This document shows, piece after piece, positions 8,337-16,751 of a stretch of 64,000 nucleotides of DNA (positions are counted from its first letter, which is position 1; each line of letters starts with the position of its first letter). The notes beneath the pieces were generated by a model. It ran no database searches, was not told the DNA's origin, and saw only the letters and a list, made by a program, of their open reading frames with translations. The position numbers and the translations under genes were made by a program. The stretch is from CAVSWT01 sp963731745. GTDB taxonomy: Bacteria > Bacteroidota > Ignavibacteria > Ignavibacteriales > Ignavibacteriaceae. The stretch covers positions 124,001-188,000 of the forward strand of contig CAVSWT010000014.1 in the NCBI GenBank assembly GCA_963731745.1, given 5' to 3'.

Positions 8337-8927
8337 CTACTGTTTTTCTTCAATAGATTTTTTAATTGATTTTACTTCCTCAATAAGATTTTTGAGTATT
8401 TCTTTTTCAGTTTGTTCAGTTTGAGTTGAATTAATATTGGCGTTAAGTACCGGCTGTATATTTTTAATACGCAGCATAATTTCATTTTTTGCTTCTTCGA
8501 ACATCCGTATATCCAAGAATTCGATATCCGGGTATGCTGATGGATTTCCTTCTTGATTTACGGTTTGAATATATATATTCCCCATTTTAAATAGCCTTTG
8601 AAGCGGCCCTTGTTTAGCATAAACATCAATAATCTTAGATATCGGAATCGTACTTTTTATTTTCCAAAATACACCCTTTGAAGAAATAATTGAATCTTCA
8701 TTAATTTCATAAAGAAGGGATTTATGAAATGCGGGTATCCAAAATAATGTGCCAAGTGCAGCAGCTAAAAACATAATCAACGCAGTTAAAATTCCAACAG
8801 ATTCAGGATATCTAAAAAACATTAAAAGTAATATTAAAAAAACAGCTATTGGTAAAAATACCACCCACCACAGAATATACCATTTGGTTTTTTGTTCGAC
8901 TTCAGGCTTTATTAAAATCTGTCTCAT
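8337..8927 (-). CDS. PH-domain (bPH2/YdbS-like) membrane protein
   Basis: Two N-terminal membrane helices (about residues 15-38 and 43-66) are followed by a bacterial PH-like domain of the bPH2/DUF304 type, seen in 'SIISSKGVFWKIKSTIPISK' and 'VYAKQGPLQRLFKMGNIYIQ', where the P-x-x-x-I...Q-x-x-x-x-R-x-F-x-x-G-x-x-x-I pattern is characteristic. The last 45 residues form a polar, probably helical tail with Gln, Glu and Lys. The role of this family is not established; it is an inner-membrane protein with its domain probably on the cytoplasmic side. Confidence 0.75.
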   Translation of the reverse strand: MRQILIKPEVEQKTKWYILWWVVFLPIAVFLILLLMFFRYPESVGILTALIMFLAAALGTLFWIPAFHKSLLYEINEDSIISSKGVFWKIKSTIPISKIIDVYAKQGPLQRLFKMGNIYIQTVNQEGNPSAYPDIEFLDIRMFEEAKNEIMLRIKNIQPVLNANINSTQTEQTEKEILKNLIEEVKSIKKSIEEKQ

Positions 8928-9126
8928 TTTTTAACCGCTTTTATTGAAAATTATTCAATTTAAAGTGAATAATAAAATTTATTCGGAATCTTTATTCAAA
9001 GATTGTATTTCAATATATAAAAATCAATTGTAAACTGAATTTAAGAATTGTAATAAGTGCACAGATGTTTTATTTTGTTATTTCGCATATAAAAAAATGT
9101 TATTTGAATAACTACAAAGGTTAGGA

Positions 9127-11778
9127 ATGAAACTCTTTTTACTCGGAATTTTACTTGTGTTTTTTTCAGCTGCTTTCTCACTAAAAGCTCAAACTTCTTC
9201 CTCTTCAGAACAAACAAATTATGAATTAGAAGATATTTTTAATAGCAATGCACAGTTATACAACGTGCCCGTAGACTTACTAAAATCAGTCGCTTATGCA
9301 GAAACACGAATGATGCAAATTATTCCGGAACCAACCGATGATGCTTCCTGCATGAATATGCCCAAAGCTTATGGAATAATGGGATTAAGGGATGACGACT
9401 GGTTCGGTCATTCGCTTACTGAAGGCGCAAAAATCATTAATGCATCTGTAAATGATGTTAAAAATGATGTAAAATTAAATATTAAAGCAGCCGCGGCATT
9501 ATTATCAAAGTATGCATACGAACTTAATGTTATTGATAGAAACAATATCTCTGCATGGCGGCCGGTATTGGAAAAATATTCCGGAATTCCGCAGAAGGAA
9601 ATTAAACCTTTTTATTCATTTGATGTTTTCAAAGTGATGAATGAAGGAACAAAAATTAACGGTGTTAAAATTAATAGCCACCAAGAAATAAATATGGCGC
9701 AATTTGGAGAGGATGTAAATCCCAAAAACAAATTAAAGAATATTGAGAAAAGTGAATCATCAAATTCTTCATTAAATTCCCAATCCGTAGATTACCCTCC
9801 GGCGTTTTGGGATCCAAGTCAGAATTATACAGCAAATGCTATTTCACAAAAATTTTTAGTTGTTCACGATACTGAAGGCCCCTTTGCCGGATCAGTTTCA
9901 TGGCTGAAGAATCCGGCTGCAAGCGCAAGCTCTCATTATATAATTAGAAGTTCTGATGGATATATAATTCAACTCGTCAGAGAAAAAGACAGAGCTTGGC
10001 ATGCCCGCTCCTGGAATAATGTAATGCTTGGTGTTGAACATGAAGGATATGTTGCCCAGCCAGCTTATTTTACAGAAGCTATGTATCAATCATCCGCGGC
10101 TTTGTTCAGGCATTTTGTTGATACTTATGGAATTCCTGTTGATACATTTAGAATTGTAGGCCATTATCAGCATTTAAAAACATGGTGGGTAAATTGGATA
10201 AATAATACCTGGAATAAAGAAAATCCAGGTTATCAAGTAAACCCGTTGGACAACTCTCATACTGACCCTGGAAAATATTGGAACTGGGCTCACTACTTTG
10301 ATTTAATAACTGCCGGAGCCGCTGCACCTTCTGTAATAAATTATTCTCCCGCAGACATTGCCGACAGTATTTGGGCAAGCAATTCGGTAAAAATTTCATT
10401 CGACCAAGCGATGACTGAAGTTCAAACTGAGAATGCATTTACCATAAGTCCGGAAATCCCGGGAACATTTAAATGGGAAAATAACGGAAAGACGATAGTC
10501 TTTACACCTACTGATTATTATGAGCCAGCAACTAAATATACTGTAACCGTCGATACTACGGCATTAAGCATATTAAACAAACCGTTAAGCTCATCATATT
10601 CATTCAACTTTTTTACAAAATCGGCAATTGATTTTAATATTTCAAATTCATACCCAGCTAACAACCAAAAAGATATCAGTACTACAGTAAAAATTATTGT
10701 GAATTTTAATATTCCAATAATTGATAAATCTACTCTTGGGGGAAGAATTGAGCTGCGCGATTCAGCAGGAAATAAAGTTGTGTATAAAAACGCTCTTTAC
10801 GAAGAAAGAAATAATAAAGGCTATATGTCTATAACGCCAAAAATAAATTTAAATTACTCTGCGAAGTATCAACTGCTGCTAAAGAGCGGAATTGAAAGTA
10901 TGAATAATAGCAGCTTTACATCAGACACTTTAATCAATTTTACAACTGCCGCAAATAATTTTGTTCAAGGAACTGTTATTGACAGTTTTAAGAATGTTAA
11001 TAATTGGATTCAACCAAAACTGAATTCAAATTCATCTAACCTTGACACAAGCTTAACAAATTTCACTTATTCTGTTAGCGAAAAAATAGTCGGGGCTGGT
11101 TCAGGTCAATTAAATTACGCATTCATCAATACTGGTATTTGTGTATTAGAACCTTCTTCACATATTTATATGGGAGTAGATTCAGCGTCTAAATTTGGTA
11201 TTTGGGTTTATGGCGATTTAAGCTACAATAAGATTATATTTAATTTTGAAAACAGCTTAAATAAGACAAGCATCATGAATTCTGATACTTTAAATTGGAC
11301 TGGATGGAAGTTTATTGAACTTCCTTTGGATTCAATTAATTTATCAGGTGGAATTTATTTAAATAGTATAGCAATTGAAAATGAAAGCTCAGCTGCAAAT
11401 TCTCATGCCGGAAGCTTATCCGGTTCAATTTATATAGATGGAATTCAAGTATACAATTATAATCCGGTAACCGCCGTAAAAGATAAAAAGCCCGCCGTTG
11501 TAAATGATTATAAACTCTTTCAAAATTATCCGAACCCATTTAATCCAAGCACTACAATTCAATATCAAATTCCGAAAGATGGTTTTGTTTCTTTGAAAGT
11601 TTACAATTTAATTGGACAAGAAGTTGCAACATTAGTTAATCAATTTGAAAAGTCGGGTCGCTATAAAATTAATTTTGATGTATCTTCAATTGATGGCGGC
11701 CTATCAAGCGGGATATATTTTTATTCTTTGAAAACTGGAAATTTTAACAAAACAAATAAATTCATTTTGCTTAAGTAA
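9127..11778 (+). CDS. Secreted modular N-acetylmuramoyl-L-alanine amidase with type IX sorting domain
   Basis: An 883-residue secreted protein. In order: a signal peptide (1-21); a lytic transglycosylase-like region (about 33-160, with Glu59 in 'AYAETR' as candidate catalytic residue); an Amidase_2 domain (about 240-395) with expected zinc or catalytic residues His247 ('VVHDTEG'), Glu304, His346 and His378 ('SHTDPG'); two Big_5-like Ig domains (about 400-615); a carbohydrate-binding-like beta domain (about 620-790); and a type-A sorting domain starting 'NYPNPFNPSTTI'. The amidase cuts the bond between muramic acid and L-alanine. Combining a transglycosylase-like and an amidase domain suggests murein degradation outside the cell or on prey or debris. 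Confidence 0.85.
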   Translation: MKLFLLGILLVFFSAAFSLKAQTSSSSEQTNYELEDIFNSNAQLYNVPVDLLKSVAYAETRMMQIIPEPTDDASCMNMPKAYGIMGLRDDDWFGHSLTEGAKIINASVNDVKNDVKLNIKAAAALLSKYAYELNVIDRNNISAWRPVLEKYSGIPQKEIKPFYSFDVFKVMNEGTKINGVKINSHQEINMAQFGEDVNPKNKLKNIEKSESSNSSLNSQSVDYPPAFWDPSQNYTANAISQKFLVVHDTEGPFAGSVSWLKNPAASASSHYIIRSSDGYIIQLVREKDRAWHARSWNNVMLGVEHEGYVAQPAYFTEAMYQSSAALFRHFVDTYGIPVDTFRIVGHYQHLKTWWVNWINNTWNKENPGYQVNPLDNSHTDPGKYWNWAHYFDLITAGAAAPSVINYSPADIADSIWASNSVKISFDQAMTEVQTENAFTISPEIPGTFKWENNGKTIVFTPTDYYEPATKYTVTVDTTALSILNKPLSSSYSFNFFTKSAIDFNISNSYPANNQKDISTTVKIIVNFNIPIIDKSTLGGRIELRDSAGNKVVYKNALYEERNNKGYMSITPKINLNYSAKYQLLLKSGIESMNNSSFTSDTLINFTTAANNFVQGTVIDSFKNVNNWIQPKLNSNSSNLDTSLTNFTYSVSEKIVGAGSGQLNYAFINTGICVLEPSSHIYMGVDSASKFGIWVYGDLSYNKIIFNFENSLNKTSIMNSDTLNWTGWKFIELPLDSINLSGGIYLNSIAIENESSAANSHAGSLSGSIYIDGIQVYNYNPVTAVKDKKPAVVNDYKLFQNYPNPFNPSTTIQYQIPKDGFVSLKVYNLIGQEVATLVNQFEKSGRYKINFDVSSIDGGLSSGIYFYSLKTGNFNKTNKFILLK

Positions 11779-11787
11779 GAACAAATA

Positions 11788-11801
11788 ATTCGCCGGCGAA
11801 T
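11788..11801. repeat. 14-bp GC-centred perfect palindrome
   Basis: The sequence attcgccggcgaat reads the same on both strands. It lies just past the stop of the amidase gene and directly before the terminator hairpin. It may add to termination; no other role is visible. Confidence 0.5.
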
Positions 11802-11834
11802 AAAAACCCAATTTCTAAAAGAAGTTGGGTTTTT
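11802..11834 (+). terminator. Rho-independent terminator of the amidase gene
   Basis: The stem aaaacccaa / ttgggtttt with an intervening loop ends in a run of T on the plus strand, right after the amidase stop codon. The same stem sequence recurs in the terminator at 24847-24880, so this looks like a favoured terminator in this genome. Confidence 0.8.
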
Positions 11835-11902
11835 ATCAGATTAATAGTGCGATGAGTCTTTTGGCTCATCTATTATTTTAAATATTTGCAAAGAAAAACA
11901 AT

Positions 11903-12796
11903 TTGCTATTAAAAAATATTATACATCTTTCTTACAAAGATTTTATCAATGTAAATTCTTTTCAAGAGTCTTTATTTCGTATAAATAAAGAAAATAAATT
12001 TGTTTGGATAAATCATCCCAAATCCATCGGCGGAATAAATTTATTAAATCAAAAAAAAATTTTTATCACCAGCTGCAATGAAAATCTTGCTTCTTCATTA
12101 AGACAAAAAAATTTTGACACTTTAAAATTTGGAAAGGAAGCTATTCTAAATTTAGAAGAAGAACATTTCTATAAAAAATCAATACGTGATGTAATTAAAG
12201 CAGGATTAAGACACGGCATTATTGAAGAAATTTTATTTTCAGAAGATGCCAAGCAGCAAGTGGAAAAGTTTAAAAAGTTATGTACTCACGGCAAAAAACC
12301 ACAAATTAAATTTTTCTTTAATGATGTTTTCTCACCACAAAACAGACTTTTTGTTTATCGAAAAAATAATGATTGGCTGGCAGCTATTTTAATTTCTCAA
12401 ATTGATGAAAACTTTTTAAGGAGCGAACTTCTTTTAAGAATAAAAACTGCACCTAATGGGGTGATGGATGCCTTAATCTTTTCGGTATTTAACAAATTGA
12501 AAGAAGAAGGATTTAAATATTGGAGCCTGGGTGACGTTCCATTTATCGTTAAATCAGCTACAAAATTTTCAAAAGAATATTTGCTGAACTTTATGGGAAG
12601 AAGACTAAAGTTTGCCTACAACTATTCCGGTTTGTTTAAATTTAAAAATAAGTTCGATCCGATTTGGAGTGATGTTTATATTTGTACAAAACCTAAATTA
12701 AATCTCCCCACATTTTTGTTTCTTACAAACAAAAGCAATCTAACTAAGCTTGTTTTAAGCGGAGTGTTAAGCTGGTTAGGACTGTTTCAAAATTAA
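11903..12796 (+). CDS. DUF2156 (phosphatidylglycerol lysyltransferase C-terminal-like) protein
   Basis: The 297-residue protein matches the soluble catalytic half (DUF2156, GNAT-like fold) of MprF-type aminoacyl-phosphatidylglycerol synthases. The conserved C-terminal segments 'YWSLGDVPF' (about 211-219), 'YNYSGLFKFKNKFDPIW' (about 238-254) and 'DVYICTKPK' are distinctive. The membrane flippase half of MprF is absent, as in many DUF2156 homologues whose substrates are unknown. The TTG start at 11903 is the first possible in frame; I see no clear ribosome binding site, so the start is uncertain. The gene overlaps the convergent ferrochelatase gene by 21 bases at the 3' end. Confidence 0.75.
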   Translation: MLLKNIIHLSYKDFINVNSFQESLFRINKENKFVWINHPKSIGGINLLNQKKIFITSCNENLASSLRQKNFDTLKFGKEAILNLEEEHFYKKSIRDVIKAGLRHGIIEEILFSEDAKQQVEKFKKLCTHGKKPQIKFFFNDVFSPQNRLFVYRKNNDWLAAILISQIDENFLRSELLLRIKTAPNGVMDALIFSVFNKLKEEGFKYWSLGDVPFIVKSATKFSKEYLLNFMGRRLKFAYNYSGLFKFKNKFDPIWSDVYICTKPKLNLPTFLFLTNKSNLTKLVLSGVLSWLGLFQN

Positions 12797-13792
12797 ATCT
12801 TTTAGCGCTTGTATCCACATGGGGTGATCATTCAAGCTTTCCACTAATTGTACTTTTTCACCGCCGTGTTCTTTAAATATCTGCTGATATTCGCTTCCAA
12901 TTTCAACAACCGTTTCCAAACAATCTGCAACAAATGCAGGACTAAAAACCAGTAATTTTTTTGCTCCTTTTTTAGCTTGTTCCCTAACCACTTCATCAGA
13001 AAAAGGAGTCAGCCATTTTTTATCTAACCTCGATTGAAAACAAACAGTATATTTTTCTTTCGGAATATTCAGCTTGGAAGCAATAGATCGAGTTGTGGCA
13101 TAACATTCAGCTTTGTAGCAATAAAAATTATCTTCGTTAATTTCCTCTTCACACTTGTGATCATTACAAGGTTTTCCGTCAACATAAACTTTATCAACCT
13201 GTCTTTCCGGCAATCCATGATAGCTAAACAAAACGTGATCATAATCTGCTATGCTATGTTTTTTTGCTCTTTCAAGAATAGTATTTAGATATCCTTCATT
13301 GTCAAAAAAATGACTGATAATTTTAATTTCCGGAATCACCCACCATTTCCTAATTAGTTTCATTGCTTTATCAATTGCTGAGCCTGTACTTGATGAAGCA
13401 TATTGGGGAAACAAAGGAAGAATAATAATTTTCTTATAGCTCTTCATTCTCATTGCTTCAACAACTTTATCCATGCTGGGGTTTTGGTAACGCATAGCTA
13501 AATGAACATCAAACTCATCACCAAGTTCTTTATTAAGCTTTTCTTTTACACTTTCACTATAAATTAAAAGCGGGGAACCTTTTTCTGTCCACAATTCTTG
13601 ATAAATTTTAGCTGACTTTGGCGCACGGAACGGAACTATAATAAAGTTAACTAATATTTTTCTTGCCAGCCAAGGAATATCAATTACTCTTGGATCATTT
13701 AAAAATTCAAATAAATATCTTCTAACATCCGAAACCGAAGGGCTGTCTGGGGTTCCAAGCTGAATTAATAATATACCGGTTTTTGAATTCAT
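12776..13792 (-). CDS. hemH: Ferrochelatase
   Basis: Inserts ferrous iron into protoporphyrin IX (or acts on coproporphyrin III in the alternative route), the last step in heme synthesis. The 338-residue length is normal. Diagnostic segments are 'LLIQLGTPDSP' at the N-terminus, 'LPLFPQYASSSTGSA', the catalytic 'SYHGLPERQ' with His192, and 'CFQSRLDKKWLTP'. A Cys-rich insert ('GKPCNDHKC' and 'YCYKAEC', four Cys between 209 and 230) is present, as in Bacteroidota homologues. hemL, for the start of tetrapyrrole synthesis, is elsewhere in this window (59314-60603). The 3' end overlaps the convergent DUF2156 gene by 21 bases. Confidence 0.95.
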   Translation of the reverse strand: MNSKTGILLIQLGTPDSPSVSDVRRYLFEFLNDPRVIDIPWLARKILVNFIIVPFRAPKSAKIYQELWTEKGSPLLIYSESVKEKLNKELGDEFDVHLAMRYQNPSMDKVVEAMRMKSYKKIIILPLFPQYASSSTGSAIDKAMKLIRKWWVIPEIKIISHFFDNEGYLNTILERAKKHSIADYDHVLFSYHGLPERQVDKVYVDGKPCNDHKCEEEINEDNFYCYKAECYATTRSIASKLNIPKEKYTVCFQSRLDKKWLTPFSDEVVREQAKKGAKKLLVFSPAFVADCLETVVEIGSEYQQIFKEHGGEKVQLVESLNDHPMWIQALKDLILKQS

Positions 13793-13931
13793 AATTATTT
13801 TTTGATTATTGAATAATCACAAATATAATGTTCAATTTTTATTTTTAATAATTAATGAGCAAATGTTTTGTTTAATATTTTATGCGGGTTTTAATTTTTT
13901 TATCATTCGCAGCGGATTGTTTTTGATTCTT

Positions 13932-14204
13932 CTATGCACTCATTTCGGTATTTATAGAATGCGCTAAAGTACCTCTCTCTTTTATCTTATTAATAAAATT
14001 ATTATCGCTCCTCAAAAATAAAATATCTTTTTCTTTTTCATCTGTATGAATACAGAACTCTCGCTTCCCCGGCAAATAAAAAACAATCGCATAATCATAT
14101 GTATGCTTGAATGAAATCCAATTTTCTGTTTTTTGATAAACTTCTATTTTTTCAATAGTCCAGCCTGAGCCAATATGAACCATGTATGAACTAAACGGAT
14201 ACAC
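13932..14204 (-). CDS. C-terminal part of a hypothetical protein, probably split by a frameshift
   Basis: I do not recognise a family. This 90-residue frame would start at GTG (14204) overlapping the stop of the upstream frame by one base, or at the later ATG in 'MVHIGSGW'. Reading this frame further upstream gives a natural continuation 'KIKTKDENGKQILVYPFSS', which suggests the two frames are one protein of about 199 residues. Restoring one base in the G-run at 14246-14249 (C-run on the coding strand) joins them exactly. Alternatively the one-base overlap is real and the pair is translationally coupled. Confidence 0.5.
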   Translation of the reverse strand: MYPFSSYMVHIGSGWTIEKIEVYQKTENWISFKHTYDYAIVFYLPGKREFCIHTDEKEKDILFLRSDNNFINKIKERGTLAHSINTEMSA

Positions 14205-14530
14205 TAGAATTTGTTTCCCATTTTCATCTTTAGTTTTAATTTTAAAGGGGAGTCGGAGATTGAAATGTCAAGATGTGTAAATGATTGATCATCAAGGGTT
14301 TTAGTAAAATTACTTTTTATATTTATCCACTTGATGACATTCAAAGAATTTATGGCTTTTTCTACCAGAGGTATTGAAAAGCTAATGCTTTCAACCTTAT
14401 CCTTGTGAACTTTCATTCCAGGACAATAGATAATTTGTAAGTTCTTGTTTATAAATCCTTTAAGGTAATTTATCACACTACCTTCAAGAACTTGTGAAAA
14501 AACTTCCATTCTTTTTAAATCAGTTTCCAA
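14204..14530 (-). CDS. N-terminal part of a hypothetical protein, probably split by a frameshift
   Basis: I do not recognise a family. The 108-residue frame is a mix of strands and helices ('MEVFSQVLEGSVINYLKGFI ', 'IIYCPGMKVHKDKVESI') with no signal peptide. Its last dozen residues are repetitive ('LKLKLKMKMGNKF'), which looks like out-of-frame translation, whereas the other frame at that point reads naturally into the next segment. I therefore treat 13932-14530 as a single cytoplasmic protein gene with a lost base near 14246-14249. Confidence 0.5.
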   Translation of the reverse strand: METDLKRMEVFSQVLEGSVINYLKGFINKNLQIIYCPGMKVHKDKVESISFSIPLVEKAINSLNVIKWINIKSNFTKTLDDQSFTHLDISISDSPLKLKLKMKMGNKF

Positions 14531-14718
14531 TAATGTACATATATTTTAATGATAAAAATTAAGACTTACAATTTGCTAAAATTTATCTATTAAATTTTGC
14601 TCTAAATCATATATACATTAATCTCTATTAAATAGATATAAATGAGAGATTCTTTTACTACTATTTACCTAAATTTTGAAGTATAGAGAAGGAATGAAAT
14701 GAAATTGATAATTTTAAA

Positions 14719-15105
14719 TTAAAGACTATCAATTACCTTTTTTAATTTGTTGTGAACTTCTGAGGCTATTCCCGCTAAAGATTCGTTTTGAACCGCCTGC
14801 ATGGAAGCAATAGGATCTACAGCTGCTATTTCAATTTTCCCGTCAGATTGTTCAATAACGGTAACGTTGCAGGGCAGCATGCTGCCGATTTTATCTTCAG
14901 CTTGTAATGCTTTATAAGCGAATGAGGGATTGCAGGCTCCAAGTATTTTATAATTTTTAAAATCTACATCAAGCTTTTTTTTCAAAGTGGCTTTTACGTC
15001 AATTTCTGTAAGAACCCCAAAGCCTTCTTGCTTTAATGCTTCAGTTACCTTTAAAACCGCATCATCAAAGCTGGAGGTTAAGGTTTTGCTAAAATAATAA
15101 TTCAT
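14719..15105 (-). CDS. DUF302-family protein
   Basis: The 128-residue protein matches DUF302 throughout: 'FDDAVLKVTEALKQEGFGVL' at the start, 'DVKATLKKKLDVDFKNYKIL', then 'GACNPSFAYKALQAEDKIGS' and 'LPCNVTVIE'. These are the conserved family blocks, including the paired Cys in 'GACNP' and 'LPCN'. The family folds as a small alpha/beta domain; its biochemical function is not established. There is no signal peptide. A possible tiny membrane protein lies 65 bases upstream on the same strand. Confidence 0.85.
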   Translation of the reverse strand: MNYYFSKTLTSSFDDAVLKVTEALKQEGFGVLTEIDVKATLKKKLDVDFKNYKILGACNPSFAYKALQAEDKIGSMLPCNVTVIEQSDGKIEIAAVDPIASMQAVQNESLAGIASEVHNKLKKVIDSL

Positions 15106-15169
15106 AATAAATCCATTAATAATGCGTGAATATTTTTATAAGTTAAGATGCACAATTTTCAGTATCGAT

Positions 15170-15301
15170 TCACAGCTGAGTTGAATTTTCAAAACTCCCG
15201 TTTTTGTCTGAAGTATAATACATGAAATAAATGTAACCGATGAACAAAACTGTTAAAATAATTTGAATATAAATGGGCGTTGTTACCAATTCTCCGTTCA
15301 T
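15170..15301 (-). CDS. Possible 43-residue single-span membrane protein
   Basis: A short open frame from ATG at 15301 encodes a hydrophobic stretch 'YIQIILTVLFIGYIYFMYY' (about residues 11-29) followed by a polar tail. An in-frame stop lies just before the ATG, so the start is fixed if the gene is real. I see no good ribosome binding site. It sits in a 319-base gap and on the same strand as the DUF302 gene downstream. The membrane-protein character is clear; that it is expressed is only a guess. Confidence 0.3.
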   Translation of the reverse strand: MNGELVTTPIYIQIILTVLFIGYIYFMYYTSDKNGSFENSTQL

Positions 15302-15424
15302 AATGCATTAAGTGAATATGCTATATATACGATTTCTTGTATTTATTTCAGATTTATTTTTTTATTCTATTTATATTTAACTTCAATTATCGTAATTTAT
15401 CTTCAAATATTTTTGGGGAATATC

Positions 15425-16345
15425 ATGGATAGGAGAGAATTTATAAAAAAAAGTGTTCAAGCCGGAATTATATCCGGAGCAGCACTTCCTTTCGTTAGTT
15501 ATTCTAATTTATTAAGCAGCAGCAATGTTTCTTCAACTAATTATGATTTAGTTGCAATCAAAGGCGGTGAACCCGACGCTATGTTCGATAAAGCCATCAG
15601 CAGTCTTGGAGGAATGAAATCATTTGTAAAAAAAGGACAGACAGTTGTTCTTAAGCCTAACATTGGGTGGGATGTATCTCCCGAAAGAGCAGGCAATACA
15701 AATCCTCTCTTAATAAATAGAATAATAAAACATTGTTTTGAAGCCGGAGCGAAGGATGTTTATGTCTTCGATCATACTTGCGATAACTGGAACAAATGTT
15801 ATTCAAACAGCGGCATTGAAACTGCGGTTAAAGATGCAGGAGGAAAAATTGTTTCCGGCGCCAGTGAGGGATACTATCAAGATGTTACAATTAAGGGATC
15901 AAAGAAACTTTCCAACGCAAAAGTTCATGAACTAATTCTTAGCTCTGATGTGTTTATTAATGTTCCTATCTTAAAAAATCATGGTTCTGCCGGCTTAACA
16001 ATTTCTATGAAAAATTTAATGGGAATTGTTTGGGACCGCGGCTACTGGCATCAAAATAACTTGCATCAATGCATTGCTGATTTTGCTTTATACCGCAAAC
16101 CCGATTTAAATATTGTTGATGCATATTATGTCATGAAACGAAATGGTCCGCGAGGTGTTTCAACCGAAGATGTTATAAAGATGAAGTCACAAATTATTTC
16201 GACCGATATTGTGGCTGCCGATGCTGCTGCTGCAAAATTATTCGGACAGGAACCAGATAATGTTTCTTACATAAAACTAGCAGATGAATTAAAAATCGGC
16301 ACAAAGGATTTGAGCAAGCTGAATATAAATAGAATAATTATGTAA
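15425..16345 (+). CDS. DUF362-domain protein with Tat-like signal
   Basis: The start at 15425 gives 'MDRREFIKKSVQAGI', a twin-arginine signal pattern followed by a hydrophobic stretch; an upstream in-frame extension to 15263 has no family support. The mature part (about 45-300) is a DUF362 domain, with 'VVLKPNIGWDVSPERAGNTN', 'NVPILKNHGSAGLTISMKNL' and 'MGIVWDRGYWH' segments. The family is often found with ferredoxins and its reaction is unknown. The stop is two bases before the polyferredoxin start, so the two are an operon. I infer a periplasmic iron-sulfur or redox role from this neighbour. Confidence 0.8.
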   Translation: MDRREFIKKSVQAGIISGAALPFVSYSNLLSSSNVSSTNYDLVAIKGGEPDAMFDKAISSLGGMKSFVKKGQTVVLKPNIGWDVSPERAGNTNPLLINRIIKHCFEAGAKDVYVFDHTCDNWNKCYSNSGIETAVKDAGGKIVSGASEGYYQDVTIKGSKKLSNAKVHELILSSDVFINVPILKNHGSAGLTISMKNLMGIVWDRGYWHQNNLHQCIADFALYRKPDLNIVDAYYVMKRNGPRGVSTEDVIKMKSQIISTDIVAADAAAAKLFGQEPDNVSYIKLADELKIGTKDLSKLNINRIIM

Positions 16346-16347
16346 TA

Positions 16348-16749
16348 ATGAAATTGATGTATTTACGTAAGCTGAGAGTTTACATAGCCTTATTATTTTT
16401 TGTAAGTGTTACTTTTATATTTTTAGATTTCACTAATTTAATTCCTGCTGCGTCGTATAAATATTTTTTATATCTCCAATTCATTCCCTCGATTTTAAAA
16501 TTTATTAATATTTATAGTGTAGGCGCTGCCGGATTTCTTTTTGTAATTGTTTTAACATTTTTGTTCGGCAGAGTTTATTGTTCTACAATTTGCCCGCTCG
16601 GCATTTTACAAGATTTAATTTCTCGAGTATCAAAAAAACTTAACAAAAAAAAATACTTTCACGCTTTAAAAGATTATAAAATAATCAAATACTCTTTTTT
16701 AGCGGCCGCAGTAATATCATTCATCTCCAGCAGTTTAATCTGTTATTAG
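16348..16749 (+). CDS. NapH-like 4Fe-4S membrane protein, N-terminal fragment (frameshifted)
   Basis: This 133-residue frame holds the first half of a NapH/MauN/YccM-type membrane iron-sulfur protein: a membrane helix (about 9-30), another (about 60-75), the motif 'FGRVYCSTICPLG' with its C-x3-C-P, and a third helix. It stops at TAG (16747-16749). The frame one base later then reads 'LLDPYSNYGRILTNLF' directly into the downstream frame, which is the expected NapH continuation. The whole gene, 16348-17932, would encode about 527 residues after removing one base near 16739-16747. Such proteins pass electrons from quinol to periplasmic partners. Confidence 0.75.
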   Translation: MKLMYLRKLRVYIALLFFVSVTFIFLDFTNLIPAASYKYFLYLQFIPSILKFINIYSVGAAGFLFVIVLTFLFGRVYCSTICPLGILQDLISRVSKKLNKKKYFHALKDYKIIKYSFLAAAVISFISSSLICY

Positions 16750-16751
16750 CC

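Noticed and set aside
15263..15424. N-terminal extension of the DUF362 gene
   Set aside because: The extra residues have no family match; the start at 15425 gives a clear twin-arginine signal.
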